Origin: Candidatus Protofrankia californiensis
GTDB taxonomy: Bacteria; Actinomycetota; Actinomycetes; Frankiales; Frankiaceae
Assembly: GCF_900634715.1 (NCBI RefSeq)
Contig: NZ_CAAAFO010000147.1
Location: forward strand, 68,733-101,348
Reading direction: 5' to 3'
DNA length: 32,616 bases
Positions 17,315 to 26,241 of this stretch are shown piece after piece (position 1 is the stretch's first letter; each line of letters starts with the position of its first letter). The notes under the pieces are model-generated. The model worked only from the letters and a program-made list of their open reading frames with translations, had not been told where the DNA came from and did no database searches. The position numbers were made by a program, and so were the translations under genes.

Positions 17315-17388
17315 CGTTATCCACCGTGTCCTAGTCCCCGCACGCCAGGCCCAGCAGGCCCCTGGCTGCGTACTCGTCGGCTTGCATG

Positions 17389-17685
17389 TCACGCACCGGG
17401 ACCTCCGAAGATCTCGATGGAGTCTCCCGGCGCCAGACTGACCATGGCCCGCTTGGTGGACTTGCGCTGGCCCCAGCCGGTGCGCGTGCGCTTGCGCTTG
17501 CCCGAGCGGTTGCTCGTGTTGACGCTGAGCACCCGGACGTTGAATATCTGCTGGACCGCAATCTTGATCTCGGTCTTGTTCGCGTCCGGGCGGACGATGA
17601 AGGTGTAGACGTTCTCGTTCAGCAGGCCGTAGCTTTTTTCGGACACGACCGGCTTGATGACCACGTCGCGCGGGTCGGGGATCAC
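17389..17685 (-). CDS. rplW: 50S ribosomal protein L23
   Basis: L23 is the docking site for trigger factor and SRP at the exit tunnel. The sequence [40 protein letters not shown] and [20 protein letters not shown] fits, with 98 residues. The GTG start overlaps the rplD stop by four bases (GTGA) and has GAGGAGG upstream. A 74-base gap separates it from rplB. Confidence 0.97.
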   Translation of the reverse strand: MIPDPRDVVIKPVVSEKSYGLLNENVYTFIVRPDANKTEIKIAVQQIFNVRVLSVNTSNRSGKRKRTRTGWGQRKSTKRAMVSLAPGDSIEIFGGPGA

Positions 17686-18506
17686 TTGGCTTCCTCCTCG
17701 GCTTCCGCGTCGTCATCGGACCCGGCCGGCGCCTGGGCCCCCGACACTTCCGGTGCGTCGGTCGCGGCGGTGGCAGGCCTTACCCCACGGCCACGGGAGG
17801 CCGGCGCCTGCGAACGGTCCAGGAACGCGGCCAGGGCACTGCGGGTGAACACCACGTCGTCGCTGACGAGCACGTCGTAGGTGTTGAGCTGGCCGGGGTC
17901 GAGCAGATGCACGGCAGGAACGTTGCGCAGGCTCTTCCAGGTGAGCTCGTCGTTACGAGCCGCCACCACCAGCACCCGGCGGGTATCCGTGATCGTCCGC
18001 AGGGCCGTGAGCGCGGCCTTCGTCGACGGTGTGTCACCGATCAGCAACGACGACACGACATGCACCCGCTGGTTGCGCGCCCGGTCGGACAGGGCGCCGC
18101 GCAATGCGGCGACCTTCATCTTCTTCGGCGTCCGCTGGTCGTAGGAGCGGGGCTTGGGACCGTGGACGATGCCACCACCGGTGAACTGCGGAGCACGCAG
18201 CGAACCCTGCCGGGCCCGACCGGTGCCCTTCTGCCGGTACGGCTTACGCCCACCGCCGCGGACCTCGCCGCGGGTCAGCGTGGAGTGGGTTCCCTGCCTG
18301 GCTGCCGCGAGCTGTGCCACCACCACCTGGTGGATGAGCGGCACGTTCACCGCCACGTCGAAGATCCCGCCCGGCAGTTCGACGCTGCCGGCCTCACCGC
18401 CGACAGGGGCGTGGACGACGACCGTCCGAGTCTGGGGCGGCGCGCTCTGGTCGTCGTCGCCCGCACCCCGCGACCGCCTACGCGCTGACGCCGTCACGGC
18501 GCTCAT
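17682..18506 (-). CDS. rplD: 50S ribosomal protein L4 with extended termini
   Basis: L4 reaches into the exit tunnel with an extended loop. The core includes [40 protein letters not shown] and [20 protein letters not shown]. About 25 Arg/Ser/Asp-rich residues precede the core and about 40 Ala/Asp/Glu-rich residues follow it, for 274 residues against the usual 205-220. The ATG at 18506 overlaps the rplC stop by four bases (ATGA) and has GAGGAGGT upstream. The frame is open far upstream, overlapping rplC, but that part is a shadow. Confidence 0.97.
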   Translation of the reverse strand: MSAVTASARRRSRGAGDDDQSAPPQTRTVVVHAPVGGEAGSVELPGGIFDVAVNVPLIHQVVVAQLAAARQGTHSTLTRGEVRGGGRKPYRQKGTGRARQGSLRAPQFTGGGIVHGPKPRSYDQRTPKKMKVAALRGALSDRARNQRVHVVSSLLIGDTPSTKAALTALRTITDTRRVLVVAARNDELTWKSLRNVPAVHLLDPGQLNTYDVLVSDDVVFTRSALAAFLDRSQAPASRGRGVRPATAATDAPEVSGAQAPAGSDDDAEAEEEAK

Positions 18507-19243
18507 GCCGATACCTCCTCGCTGGACGTCGCGGCGCTGCCGTCGGCGGGTGCCTCGGCGGCGGCCGTCTCGGCGACGGGCTCGAAGTCCGCCGGCGCGG
18601 GACGCTTGGCCGCGCTGCGGACGAGCACCAGGCCACCGTCCGGGCCGGGAACCGCACCCTTGATCAGCAGGAAGCCGCGGTCGGTGTCGACGGCGTGGAT
18701 GCTCAGGCCCGCAATGGTGACCCGCTCGTGCCCCATCCGCCCGGCCATCCGCAGGCCCTTGAAGACGCGGCCGGGGGTGGCGCACCCGCCGACCGAGCCG
18801 GGCGAGCGGTGCTTGCGCTCGACACCGTGGCCGGCGCCGAGGCCCTTGAAGCCGTGCCGCTTCATCACACCGGCGAAGCCCTTGCCCTTGGATGTGCCGG
18901 TCACGTCCACGATGCTGCCCGTGGAGAAGACCTCGCCGGTCAGCTCCTGGCCAGGGCGGTAGTTGGCGGCGTCCGCGGTGCGCAGCTCCACCAGATGCCG
19001 CCGCGGCGGCACACCCGCGCGCGCGAAGTGGCCACGCAGCGGCTGGGTCACCCGGCGGGGGTCGACCTCGCCGTAACCGAGCTGGACCGCCGAGTAGCCG
19101 TCCCGATCCGGTGTCCTGACCTGCGTCACCACGTTCGGCCCGGCTTTGATCACCGTGACCGGAACGACGCGGTTGTTCGCGTCCCATACCTGGGTCATCC
19201 CGAGCTTGGTGCCCAGGAGCCCCCTGTAGTTGCGATTGAGCAT
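18503..19243 (-). CDS. rplC: 50S ribosomal protein L3
   Basis: L3 starts 50S assembly and its loop reaches the peptidyl-transferase centre. The family start [20 protein letters not shown], the [20 protein letters not shown] region and the loop [20 protein letters not shown] are seen. An Ala/Glu tail of about 30 residues ends the protein. I chose the ATG at 19243 (246 residues), preceded by AAAGGGG; a start at 19285 would overlap rpsJ and add 14 non-family residues. Confidence 0.97.
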   Translation of the reverse strand: MLNRNYRGLLGTKLGMTQVWDANNRVVPVTVIKAGPNVVTQVRTPDRDGYSAVQLGYGEVDPRRVTQPLRGHFARAGVPPRRHLVELRTADAANYRPGQELTGEVFSTGSIVDVTGTSKGKGFAGVMKRHGFKGLGAGHGVERKHRSPGSVGGCATPGRVFKGLRMAGRMGHERVTIAGLSIHAVDTDRGFLLIKGAVPGPDGGLVLVRSAAKRPAPADFEPVAETAAAEAPADGSAATSSEEVSA

Positions 19244-19259
19244 GACTGCGCCGGCCCCT

Positions 19260-19568
19260 TTAAAGCTTGATCTCGATGTCGACACCGGCGGGAAGGTCGA
19301 GCCGCATCAGCGAGTCGACCGTCTTCGGTGTCGGGTCAAGAATGTCGATCAGCCGCTTGTGCGTACGCATCTCGAAGTGCTCGCGGCTGTCCTTGTACTT
19401 GTGCGGCGACCGGATCACGCAGTAGACGTTCTTCTCCGTCGGCAGCGGCACCGGTCCCGCGACCTGCGCACCAGTCCGCGTCACCGTCTCGACGATCTTT
19501 CGTGCCGAGCTGTCGATGATCTCGTGGTCGTAGGCCTTGAGCCGGATGCGGATTTTCTGTGCCGCCAT
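19260..19568 (-). CDS. rpsJ: 30S ribosomal protein S10
   Basis: S10 is a 30S head protein and, in many bacteria, NusE in antitermination. The sequence [40 protein letters not shown] and [20 protein letters not shown] is canonical at 102 residues. It opens the S10 operon, 168 bases after tuf, behind a strong hairpin at the tuf end. The S10 promoter should lie in that gap, but no clear hexamer pair stands out. Confidence 0.98.
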   Translation of the reverse strand: MAAQKIRIRLKAYDHEIIDSSARKIVETVTRTGAQVAGPVPLPTEKNVYCVIRSPHKYKDSREHFEMRTHKRLIDILDPTPKTVDSLMRLDLPAGVDIEIKL

Positions 19569-19684
19569 GGTGGGCTTCGCCTGTCCTGTCTGTCTCGTCC
19601 GGCTCGCAGGCCCTGCAGGGTCCGTTCCTTCGCCGGAGCTGCCGCCGGATGTACCGCTTGTTGTCAGGTGCGTGCACTGCGCAA

Positions 19685-19728
19685 GCGGCGGGCCGTATGC
19701 CCCGGATCGGGCATACCGGGCCCGCCGC
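19685..19728 (-). terminator. hairpin terminator after tuf
   Basis: GCGGCGGGCC plus GTATGCCC (19685-19702) pair with GGGCATAC (19709-19716) and GGCCCGCCGC (19719-19728), an 18-bp stem with a two-base bulge and a six-base loop. It begins 8 bases past the tuf stop. No U-tract follows, as is common in high-GC actinobacteria. It would separate the str and S10 operons. Confidence 0.72.
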
Positions 19729-19736
19729 CGCGGTGG

Positions 19737-20930
<1,194 letters not shown>

Positions 20931-20980
20931 GGGTGTCCCTCCAAGGACGGGTGGTGTCGTGCCGTGCTAGTGATCCCTGG

Positions 20981-21021
20981 GACCTCCGGCGACGCGAGAT
21001 CTGTGATCACGTCGCCTTCCG
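20981..21021 (+). repeat. conserved-loop hairpin repeat, diverged copy in fusA-tuf gap
   Basis: ACCTCC-GGCGACG (20988-20994) pairs with CGTCGCC (21010-21016), followed by TTCCGGCC. The flanks match the family, but the centre is replaced by GATC-TGT-GATC, itself able to pair. This is a derived copy. Confidence 0.6.
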
Positions 21022-21093
21022 GCCACTGGTAGCCTGCTAATGATCAGTGGTGGTGCCGGATTCGCGAGCGGTACCGCTACGTCCGGTCACCGG

Positions 21094-23190
21094 TCACTCC
21101 CCACGTGCCTTTGCGATGATCTCCTTCGCGACCCCCGCCGGAACCTCGGCATAGGAGTCGAACTGCATCGAGTAGACGGCCCGGCCCGAGGTCTTCGACC
21201 GCAGGTCCCCGACATAGCCGAACATCTCGGACAGCGGGACGATCGCCTTCACGATGCGTGCACCGGACCGTTCGTCCATGGCCTGGATCTGCCCGCGCCG
21301 CGAGTTCAGGTCGCCGATCACGTCACCCATGTAGTCCTCGGGGGTGGTGACCTCGACCGCCATCATCGGCTCGAGCAGCACCGGGTCGGCCCGCCGCGCC
21401 GCCTCCTTGAACGCCATCGAACCGGCGATCTTGAAAGCAAGCTCGGACGAGTCGACGTCGTGGTACTGACCATCGGTCAGGGTGACCTTCACGTCGACGA
21501 GGGGGTATCCGGCGAGCACGCCGAACTCCATCGCCTCCTGACACCCGGCGTCGACCGACGGGATGTACTCACGCGGGATGCGACCGCCGGTGACCTTGTT
21601 CTCGAACTCGTAGCCGCCGCCGTCGCCGCCGGAGGGCTCGAGATCGATGATCACCCGGGCGTACTGCCCGGAGCCACCGGTCTGCTTCTTGTGCGTGTAG
21701 TCGACCTTCTCGACCTTGCGCCGGATGGTCTCCCTGTAGGCGACCTGCGGCTTACCGACGTTGGCGGTGACGCCGAACTCGCGGCGCATCCGGTCGACGA
21801 GCACGTCGAGGTGCAGCTCACCCATGCCCGCGATGATCGTCTGCCCGGTCTCATCGTCGGTGCGGACCTGGAAGGTCGGGTCCTCCTCCGCCAGACGGCC
21901 GATGGCCGTTCCCAGCTTCTGCTGGTCGGCCTTGGTCTTCGGCTCGATCGCGACGCTGATGACCGGGGCCGGGAAGGTCATCGACTCCAGGATGATCGGG
22001 GTGTTGGGATCGCACAGCGTGTCACCGGTCGTGGTGTTCTTCAGACCGACGACGGCGACGATCTGACCCGCTCCGACGCCCTCGCGGTCCTCCCGGTGGT
22101 TGGCGTGCATCTGCAGGATGCGGCCGATCCGCTCCTTGCGGTCCTTGGTCGAGTTCAGCACCGGGGAGCCCGCGGTGAGGCGTCCGGAGTAGACCCGGAT
22201 GTAGGTCAGCTTCCCGACGTAGGGGTCCGTCATGATTTTGAAGGCGAGCGCGGCGAACGGTTCGTTCTCGTCCGGTTCGCGGGAGACCTCGCTCTCCTCG
22301 CGGCCGATGGCGTGACCGACGGTGACACCGATGTCCAGCGGGCTCGGGAGGAAGTCGACGACGGCGTCGAGCATGGGCTGCACGCCCTTGTTCTTGAACG
22401 CCGACCCGCACAGGACCGGGTTGACCGAACCGGTCAGCGTGGCCCGGCGCAGTGCCGCCCGCAGCTGCTCCTCGGTCGGCTCCTCGCCCTCCAGGTAGAG
22501 CTCCATCAGGCTGTCGTCGTTCTCGGCGACAGTCTCGACGAGCTTGTCCCGCCACTCCTGCGCGGCCTCGACGTGGTCGCGCGGGATGTCAACGGTCTCG
22601 TAGGAGGCGCCCTTGTCCTCGGTGTGCCAGAGCAGGCCCTTCATCCGGACCAGGTCGATGACGCCCTTGAAGTCGGCCTCGACACCCCACGGCAGCTGGA
22701 TGACGGCCGGGGTCGCGGCGAGCCGGTCGACCATCATCTCCACACACCGGTGGAACTCCGCGCCGACCCGGTCCATCTTGTTGACGAACGCGATCCGCGG
22801 GACGTCGTAACGGTCGGCCTGGCGCCAGACGGTCTCGCTCTGCGGCTCGACGCCGGCCACGGCGTCGAAGACCGCGACGGCACCGTCGAGGACACGCAGC
22901 GACCGCTCCACCTCGACCGTGAAGTCGACGTGCCCCGGAGTGTCGATGATGTTGATGGTGTGATCGCGCCAGGTACAGGTGGTGGCAGCGGAGGTGATGG
23001 TGATCCCCCGCTCCTGCTCCTGCTCCATCCAGTCCATGGTGGCGCCGCCATCGTGGACTTCACCGATCTTGTAGTTGACGCCGGTGTAGAACAGGATCCG
23101 CTCGGTGGTGGTGGTCTTGCCCGCGTCGATATGGGCCATGATCCCGATGTTGCGGGTCGAGGCCAGCGCGGCATGTACGTCAGCAGACAT
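21094..23190 (-). CDS. fusA: translation elongation factor G
   Basis: EF-G drives translocation and ribosome recycling. The G1 motif [13 protein letters not shown] near residue 19, DTPGHVDF (G3) and [10 protein letters not shown] (G4) are clear, followed by domains II-V with [20 protein letters not shown] and the domain V segment [18 protein letters not shown]. The length is 698 residues. The ATG at 23190 is six bases after the rpsG stop, and no good ribosome-binding site is visible, which suggests coupling to rpsG translation. Confidence 0.98.
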   Translation of the reverse strand: MSADVHAALASTRNIGIMAHIDAGKTTTTERILFYTGVNYKIGEVHDGGATMDWMEQEQERGITITSAATTCTWRDHTINIIDTPGHVDFTVEVERSLRVLDGAVAVFDAVAGVEPQSETVWRQADRYDVPRIAFVNKMDRVGAEFHRCVEMMVDRLAATPAVIQLPWGVEADFKGVIDLVRMKGLLWHTEDKGASYETVDIPRDHVEAAQEWRDKLVETVAENDDSLMELYLEGEEPTEEQLRAALRRATLTGSVNPVLCGSAFKNKGVQPMLDAVVDFLPSPLDIGVTVGHAIGREESEVSREPDENEPFAALAFKIMTDPYVGKLTYIRVYSGRLTAGSPVLNSTKDRKERIGRILQMHANHREDREGVGAGQIVAVVGLKNTTTGDTLCDPNTPIILESMTFPAPVISVAIEPKTKADQQKLGTAIGRLAEEDPTFQVRTDDETGQTIIAGMGELHLDVLVDRMRREFGVTANVGKPQVAYRETIRRKVEKVDYTHKKQTGGSGQYARVIIDLEPSGGDGGGYEFENKVTGGRIPREYIPSVDAGCQEAMEFGVLAGYPLVDVKVTLTDGQYHDVDSSELAFKIAGSMAFKEAARRADPVLLEPMMAVEVTTPEDYMGDVIGDLNSRRGQIQAMDERSGARIVKAIVPLSEMFGYVGDLRSKTSGRAVYSMQFDSYAEVPAGVAKEIIAKARGE

Positions 23191-23196
23191 TGTTGG

Positions 23197-23667
23197 TTAC
23201 CAGCGGTAGTGAGCGAAGGCCCTGTTGGACTCCGCCATCTTGTGGGTGTCCTCGCGCCGCTTCACGCTCGCGCCGAGACCGTTACTGGCGTCGATCAGCT
23301 CGTTCATGAGGCGCTCGGTCATGGTCTTCTCACGCCGCTGCCGGGCGTAGCCGACAAGCCAGCGCAGCGCGAGTGTCGTACTCCGGCTCGCGCGTACCTC
23401 GACCGGTACCTGGTAGGTGGCGCCACCGACCCGGCGGCTGCGCACCTCCAGGGTCGGCTTGACGTTGTCGAGAGCGCGCTTGAGCGTGACCACGGGGTCG
23501 TTGCCGGTCTTCTCCCGAGCGCCCTCCAGCGCCCCGTAGACGATCCGTTCGGCCAGCGACTTCTTGCCGCTCAGGAGAACCTTGTTGACCAGCGCTGTCA
23601 CCAGCGGTGAGCCGTAGACCGGATCGACGACGACGACGTGCTTGGGAGCCGGGCCCTTGCGTGGCAT
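23197..23667 (-). CDS. rpsG: 30S ribosomal protein S7
   Basis: S7 nucleates the 30S head. The sequence [60 protein letters not shown] and the terminal [14 protein letters not shown] match the family at the standard 156 residues. The ATG at 23667 overlaps the rpsL stop by one base (TGATG). The longer open frame upstream overlaps rpsL and is a shadow. Confidence 0.98.
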   Translation of the reverse strand: MPRKGPAPKHVVVVDPVYGSPLVTALVNKVLLSGKKSLAERIVYGALEGAREKTGNDPVVTLKRALDNVKPTLEVRSRRVGGATYQVPVEVRASRSTTLALRWLVGYARQRREKTMTERLMNELIDASNGLGASVKRREDTHKMAESNRAFAHYRW

Positions 23668-24041
23668 CAGGCCTTCTCCTTCTTTGCTCCGTACTTGCTG
23701 CGTGCCTGCTTGCGGTTGCGGACACCCTGCGTGTCCAGCGTCCCACGAACGATCTTGTAGCGGACGCCCGGAAGGTCCTTCACTCGGCCGCCGCGCACCA
23801 GGACGATCGAGTGCTCCTGCAGGTTGTGCCCCACCCCCGGGATGTAGGCGGTGACCTCTATCCCGCTGTGGAGCCGGACCCGGGCAACCTTGCGCAGCGC
23901 CGAGTTCGGCTTCTTGGGCGTGGTCGTGTAGACGCGGGTGCACACGCCACGACGCTGCGGGCTCCCCTTGAGCGCCGGGGTCTTGGTCTTTTCGACCTTG
24001 TCCTGCCGGCCCTTGCGGACCAACTGCTGGATCGTCGGCAA
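23667..24041 (-). CDS. rpsL: 30S ribosomal protein S12
   Basis: S12 sits at the decoding centre and is the streptomycin target. The start (L/M)[19 protein letters not shown], the [20 protein letters not shown] loop with [18 protein letters not shown] and the [20 protein letters not shown] region are present. The resistance-associated lysine (TTPKKPN) is wild type. A TTG at 24041 with GGGAG upstream gives exactly 124 residues; a longer frame to 24146 adds residues unlike S12. Confidence 0.97.
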   Translation of the reverse strand: MPTIQQLVRKGRQDKVEKTKTPALKGSPQRRGVCTRVYTTTPKKPNSALRKVARVRLHSGIEVTAYIPGVGHNLQEHSIVLVRGGRVKDLPGVRYKIVRGTLDTQGVRNRKQARSKYGAKKEKA

Positions 24042-24412
24042 CGCCGCTCCCGTTCCTGTTCCGTTCCTGCCGGTACCTGCTGTTATGTCAGCTGTGTCCG
24101 ACCCACGCGGTCGGGCGTGTCGCAATCCCTGGGAAGACCGGAACAACCGGGACGGTCTGCCATGGGAGTACGCCCGCCCGCCTTCGTGAAGGCCGGGTCA
24201 TCCCCGTCACCGCCGGCCCGGCAGGACGGGCCACAGTGCCATGGGATGGCGCAAGACACAGGTCAACCTTGCAACGCATAGCGCCGCAGAAAGCGAGACT
24301 ACAGACCCGGCAACGGCTGTGTCGAATCGGGGTACGGCAAACGCCTCGAGGACCACGACATCCCGGTCGGCAGGTCGTGCTGTCGCGGCGCCGAAAGGCT
24401 GCAGGCCGCAGT
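24042..24412. promoter_or_regulatory. str-operon upstream region
   Basis: This 371-base gap between rpsL and the RNA methyltransferase should carry the promoter of rpsL-rpsG-fusA-tuf, because rpoC no longer lies next to rpsL. On the minus strand the best pair I find is TTCGAC, 17 bases, TGTAGT (about 24335-24297), which is weak. A short inverted repeat GCCTTC/GAAGGC lies near 24180. No credible gene is present. Confidence 0.4.
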
Positions 24413-25363
24413 CTAGTCCGGCAGTTTCCGCAGCTTGCAGACGAAGAAGCCCTCGAACGCCGGGCCCGGCAGGATGCGCCGGGCGCCGGCAAGCGCCGGA
24501 TGGAAGGTCTCGGTCCGCCAGTGCCGCAGACCCGGCCGCCATGCGCCCGGCGCGAAGCCGTCGATGTCGACCTCGATCGGGCACACCTCGACGGGATGGT
24601 GACGCAGAAGGTAGCTCAGCGGCGCCTCGTTCTCCTCCGGGCCGAACGTGCAGGTGGAGTAGACGAGGATGCCGCCGGGACGCAGCAGCCGGCAGGCCGC
24701 CACCAGCATCTTGCGCTGCAGCCAGCCATAGTCGATCACTCGCTGCTCGGTCCAGTACCGCAGCGCCGAGGACTCCCGCAGATCGACCAGGCCCTCACCG
24801 CTGCACTGGGCGTCCAACAGCACCCGGTCGAAGCGCTCGGCTATGAACTTGTCGGCGTACTGCGCGGGGTGACAGGTCGTCTCGGCGAGGCGGACGTGGA
24901 ACTGCTGGGTGACCTCGCGCAGCTTGTCCAGCCGGGGTCTGATGGCGTCGTTCGCCCACAGGCGCGCGTCATTGCCGACCAGTGCCGCGATGTGCGCCGT
25001 CTTGCCGCCCGGCGCCGCACACAGATCGATGATCGACCCGGCCGGTGCGGGCTCGAGGGCCAACGCGGGCACCAGGCTCGAGATGTTCTGGATATAGGCG
25101 TGGCCGCCGCCGAACACCTCCGACCGCGACAGCACGCGCTTGTCGCCACGCAGGAGATAGCCGTCGGGGCACCAGCCGAGCGGGTCGAGGGTGAGCCCGA
25201 GATCCGCGATGGCGCGGTGGACTGCATCCACGCCCAGCGGTGAGAGCTGGTTGACCCGGACACCGGTACGGCGGTCCAGGCACAGACGGTCGACCACCTC
25301 GGACTCGGCCAGCTGAAGGATCTCGGACAACCGCCGCACGAACAGCGTCCGCTTCCGGCTCAC
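24413..25363 (-). CDS. NOL1/NOP2/Sun-family RNA (cytosine-5) methyltransferase
   Basis: This enzyme probably methylates a cytosine in rRNA or tRNA using S-adenosylmethionine. In the 316-residue form the SAM-binding motif DLCAAPGGKTAHIA begins near residue 113, motif IV DAQCSGEG has Cys187, and motif VI YSTCTFGPEENE has Cys238, so both catalytic cysteines are present. Motif IV is usually DAPCSG; here Pro is Gln. There is no NusB-like N-terminal domain, so it resembles RsmF or archaeal Trm4 types rather than RsmB; the target cannot be named. The GTG at 25363 has AGGGGG upstream; the frame is open to 25462. It lies between rpoC and rpsL, divergent from the orphan small gene. Confidence 0.88.
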   Translation of the reverse strand: MSRKRTLFVRRLSEILQLAESEVVDRLCLDRRTGVRVNQLSPLGVDAVHRAIADLGLTLDPLGWCPDGYLLRGDKRVLSRSEVFGGGHAYIQNISSLVPALALEPAPAGSIIDLCAAPGGKTAHIAALVGNDARLWANDAIRPRLDKLREVTQQFHVRLAETTCHPAQYADKFIAERFDRVLLDAQCSGEGLVDLRESSALRYWTEQRVIDYGWLQRKMLVAACRLLRPGGILVYSTCTFGPEENEAPLSYLLRHHPVEVCPIEVDIDGFAPGAWRPGLRHWRTETFHPALAGARRILPGPAFEGFFVCKLRKLPD

Positions 25364-25733
25364 CCAACCCCCTGCCACGTCCTGATCGCGCCGCCGGCCA
25401 CGGGTACGCCGGTCCGGCAACACCGTCTCCATCGCCAAAATACCCACCATCGGTCCGGCCACCAGCCGGTGACGGTACCGCGGACGCCCTGCCGGTCACG
25501 CCCGTGCGATTCATCCGACACCGGCCTTGATACGCCTGGCATGCCGAGCGTATCGAGGGTCACAGGCCCGACCCAGCCGCGCCGGTCCGGTTGCCGACTG
25601 CGGCCGCGGGCAGCGGTCGGTGCGCCTGTTTTCCCGGGCCGGCGCCGCCGGCCCCGGTTACCCCCGCCGGCACCCCTGACCACCTGCGAAAACGCCGCGG
25701 GCCGCAGCGTCACCAAAAAAAATTCCCCGCCGC

Positions 25734-25803
25734 ATCACAGCTTTTGTCGCATCGCACATGTCGTGTTCGAGACCAAATACTTGGGTACTGCGAAAGCTGT
25801 GAT
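25734..25803. promoter_or_regulatory. 11-bp inverted repeat upstream of the orphan gene
   Basis: ATCACAGCTTT (25734-25744) and AAAGCTGTGAT (25793-25803) are perfect complements separated by 48 bases. They lie upstream of the promoter-like site. They could be paired half-sites for a regulator or a transposon footprint. Confidence 0.45.
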
Positions 25804-25824
25804 CCGAGTCATGATGTTGGATCC

Positions 25825-25853
25825 TTGCCCAGTAATCGGCGTCCCGATAACTT
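25825..25853 (+). promoter_or_regulatory. putative promoter of the orphan gene and ABC exporter
   Basis: TTGCCC (25825-25830), a 17-base spacer and TAACTT (25848-25853) resemble a housekeeping promoter. The predicted start near 25860 would give a leader of about 38 bases to the ATG at 25898. Confidence 0.42.
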
Positions 25854-25897
25854 CGGTTTTGTCACCGTCAAGTTCGGCTGACCACGATGGAGGACAG

Positions 25898-26209
25898 ATG
25901 CCCACTTCTTTTCAGCCCCCCGACTGCGCAGAAATTATCCCGTCAAGCACCTTCGGGCTGGTTATAGAGGTATCCGAGGACGTGGAGATATCCGTTTTCA
26001 GTGGAACGGAAGAAGCTGCTGAAAAGCCGATCCTGGCATCGCTGGTCACCCGCGCCCCGCAGCCGGATGACGGCCACGACAACCAGCTTCTGAGCATCCA
26101 TCCCGGCCCTGACGCCGACACCGACCCGATCCCCGACCCGATCCCCGATCTGGAAACGGCGGCCGACAGCGCCGAGAACGCAACGAAAACCCCGCCCAGC
26201 GACGGCTGA
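25898..26209 (+). CDS. small acidic orphan protein upstream of an ABC exporter
   Basis: I do not recognise this family. The 103-residue product starts MPTSFQPPDCAEIIPSSTFG and continues LVIEVSEDVEISVFSGTEEA. Its first half is mixed hydrophobic/acidic, with a single cysteine at residue 10. From about residue 54 it is Asp/Pro-rich (DADTDPIPDPIPD) and ends in a soluble, likely disordered tail. There is no signal peptide or membrane segment. GGAGGA lies about 5 bases before the ATG. The gene ends 32 bases before the exporter with no terminator between, so the two are probably co-transcribed. The size and position suggest a precursor peptide or an exporter accessory; the F-x-L-x-(I/V)-x-V stretch at residues 19-25 only loosely resembles FxLD-type leaders, and no Cys/Ser-rich core is present. 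Confidence 0.7.
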   Translation: MPTSFQPPDCAEIIPSSTFGLVIEVSEDVEISVFSGTEEAAEKPILASLVTRAPQPDDGHDNQLLSIHPGPDADTDPIPDPIPDLETAADSAENATKTPPSDG

Positions 26210-26241
26210 GTTCCGGACCAGTACCAGGCAAGCGGCTCACA

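Larger units (their letters stand above)
25364..25897. other. divergent intergenic region between the methyltransferase and the small orphan gene
   Basis: About 530 bases with no credible gene. It contains a GC hairpin (GGGCCGGC/GCCGGCCC, 25636-25654), an A-run near 25714-25722, a long inverted repeat (25734-25744 and 25793-25803) and a promoter-like pair (25825-25853). The part from about 25710 is clearly more AT-rich than the rest of the window, as expected for a promoter region. Confidence 0.6.

Noticed and set aside
21040-23610. 856-codon open frame on the plus strand opposite fusA and rpsG
   Set aside because: It is a shadow of EF-G: the composition (Asp/Val/Leu/Arg-rich) follows from codon bias in the real gene, and no motif is seen.
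25898-26209. Classical lanthipeptide or lasso-peptide precursor
   Set aside because: There is only one cysteine, no Cys/Ser/Thr-rich C-terminal core, and no modifying enzyme in the window; kept as an orphan.
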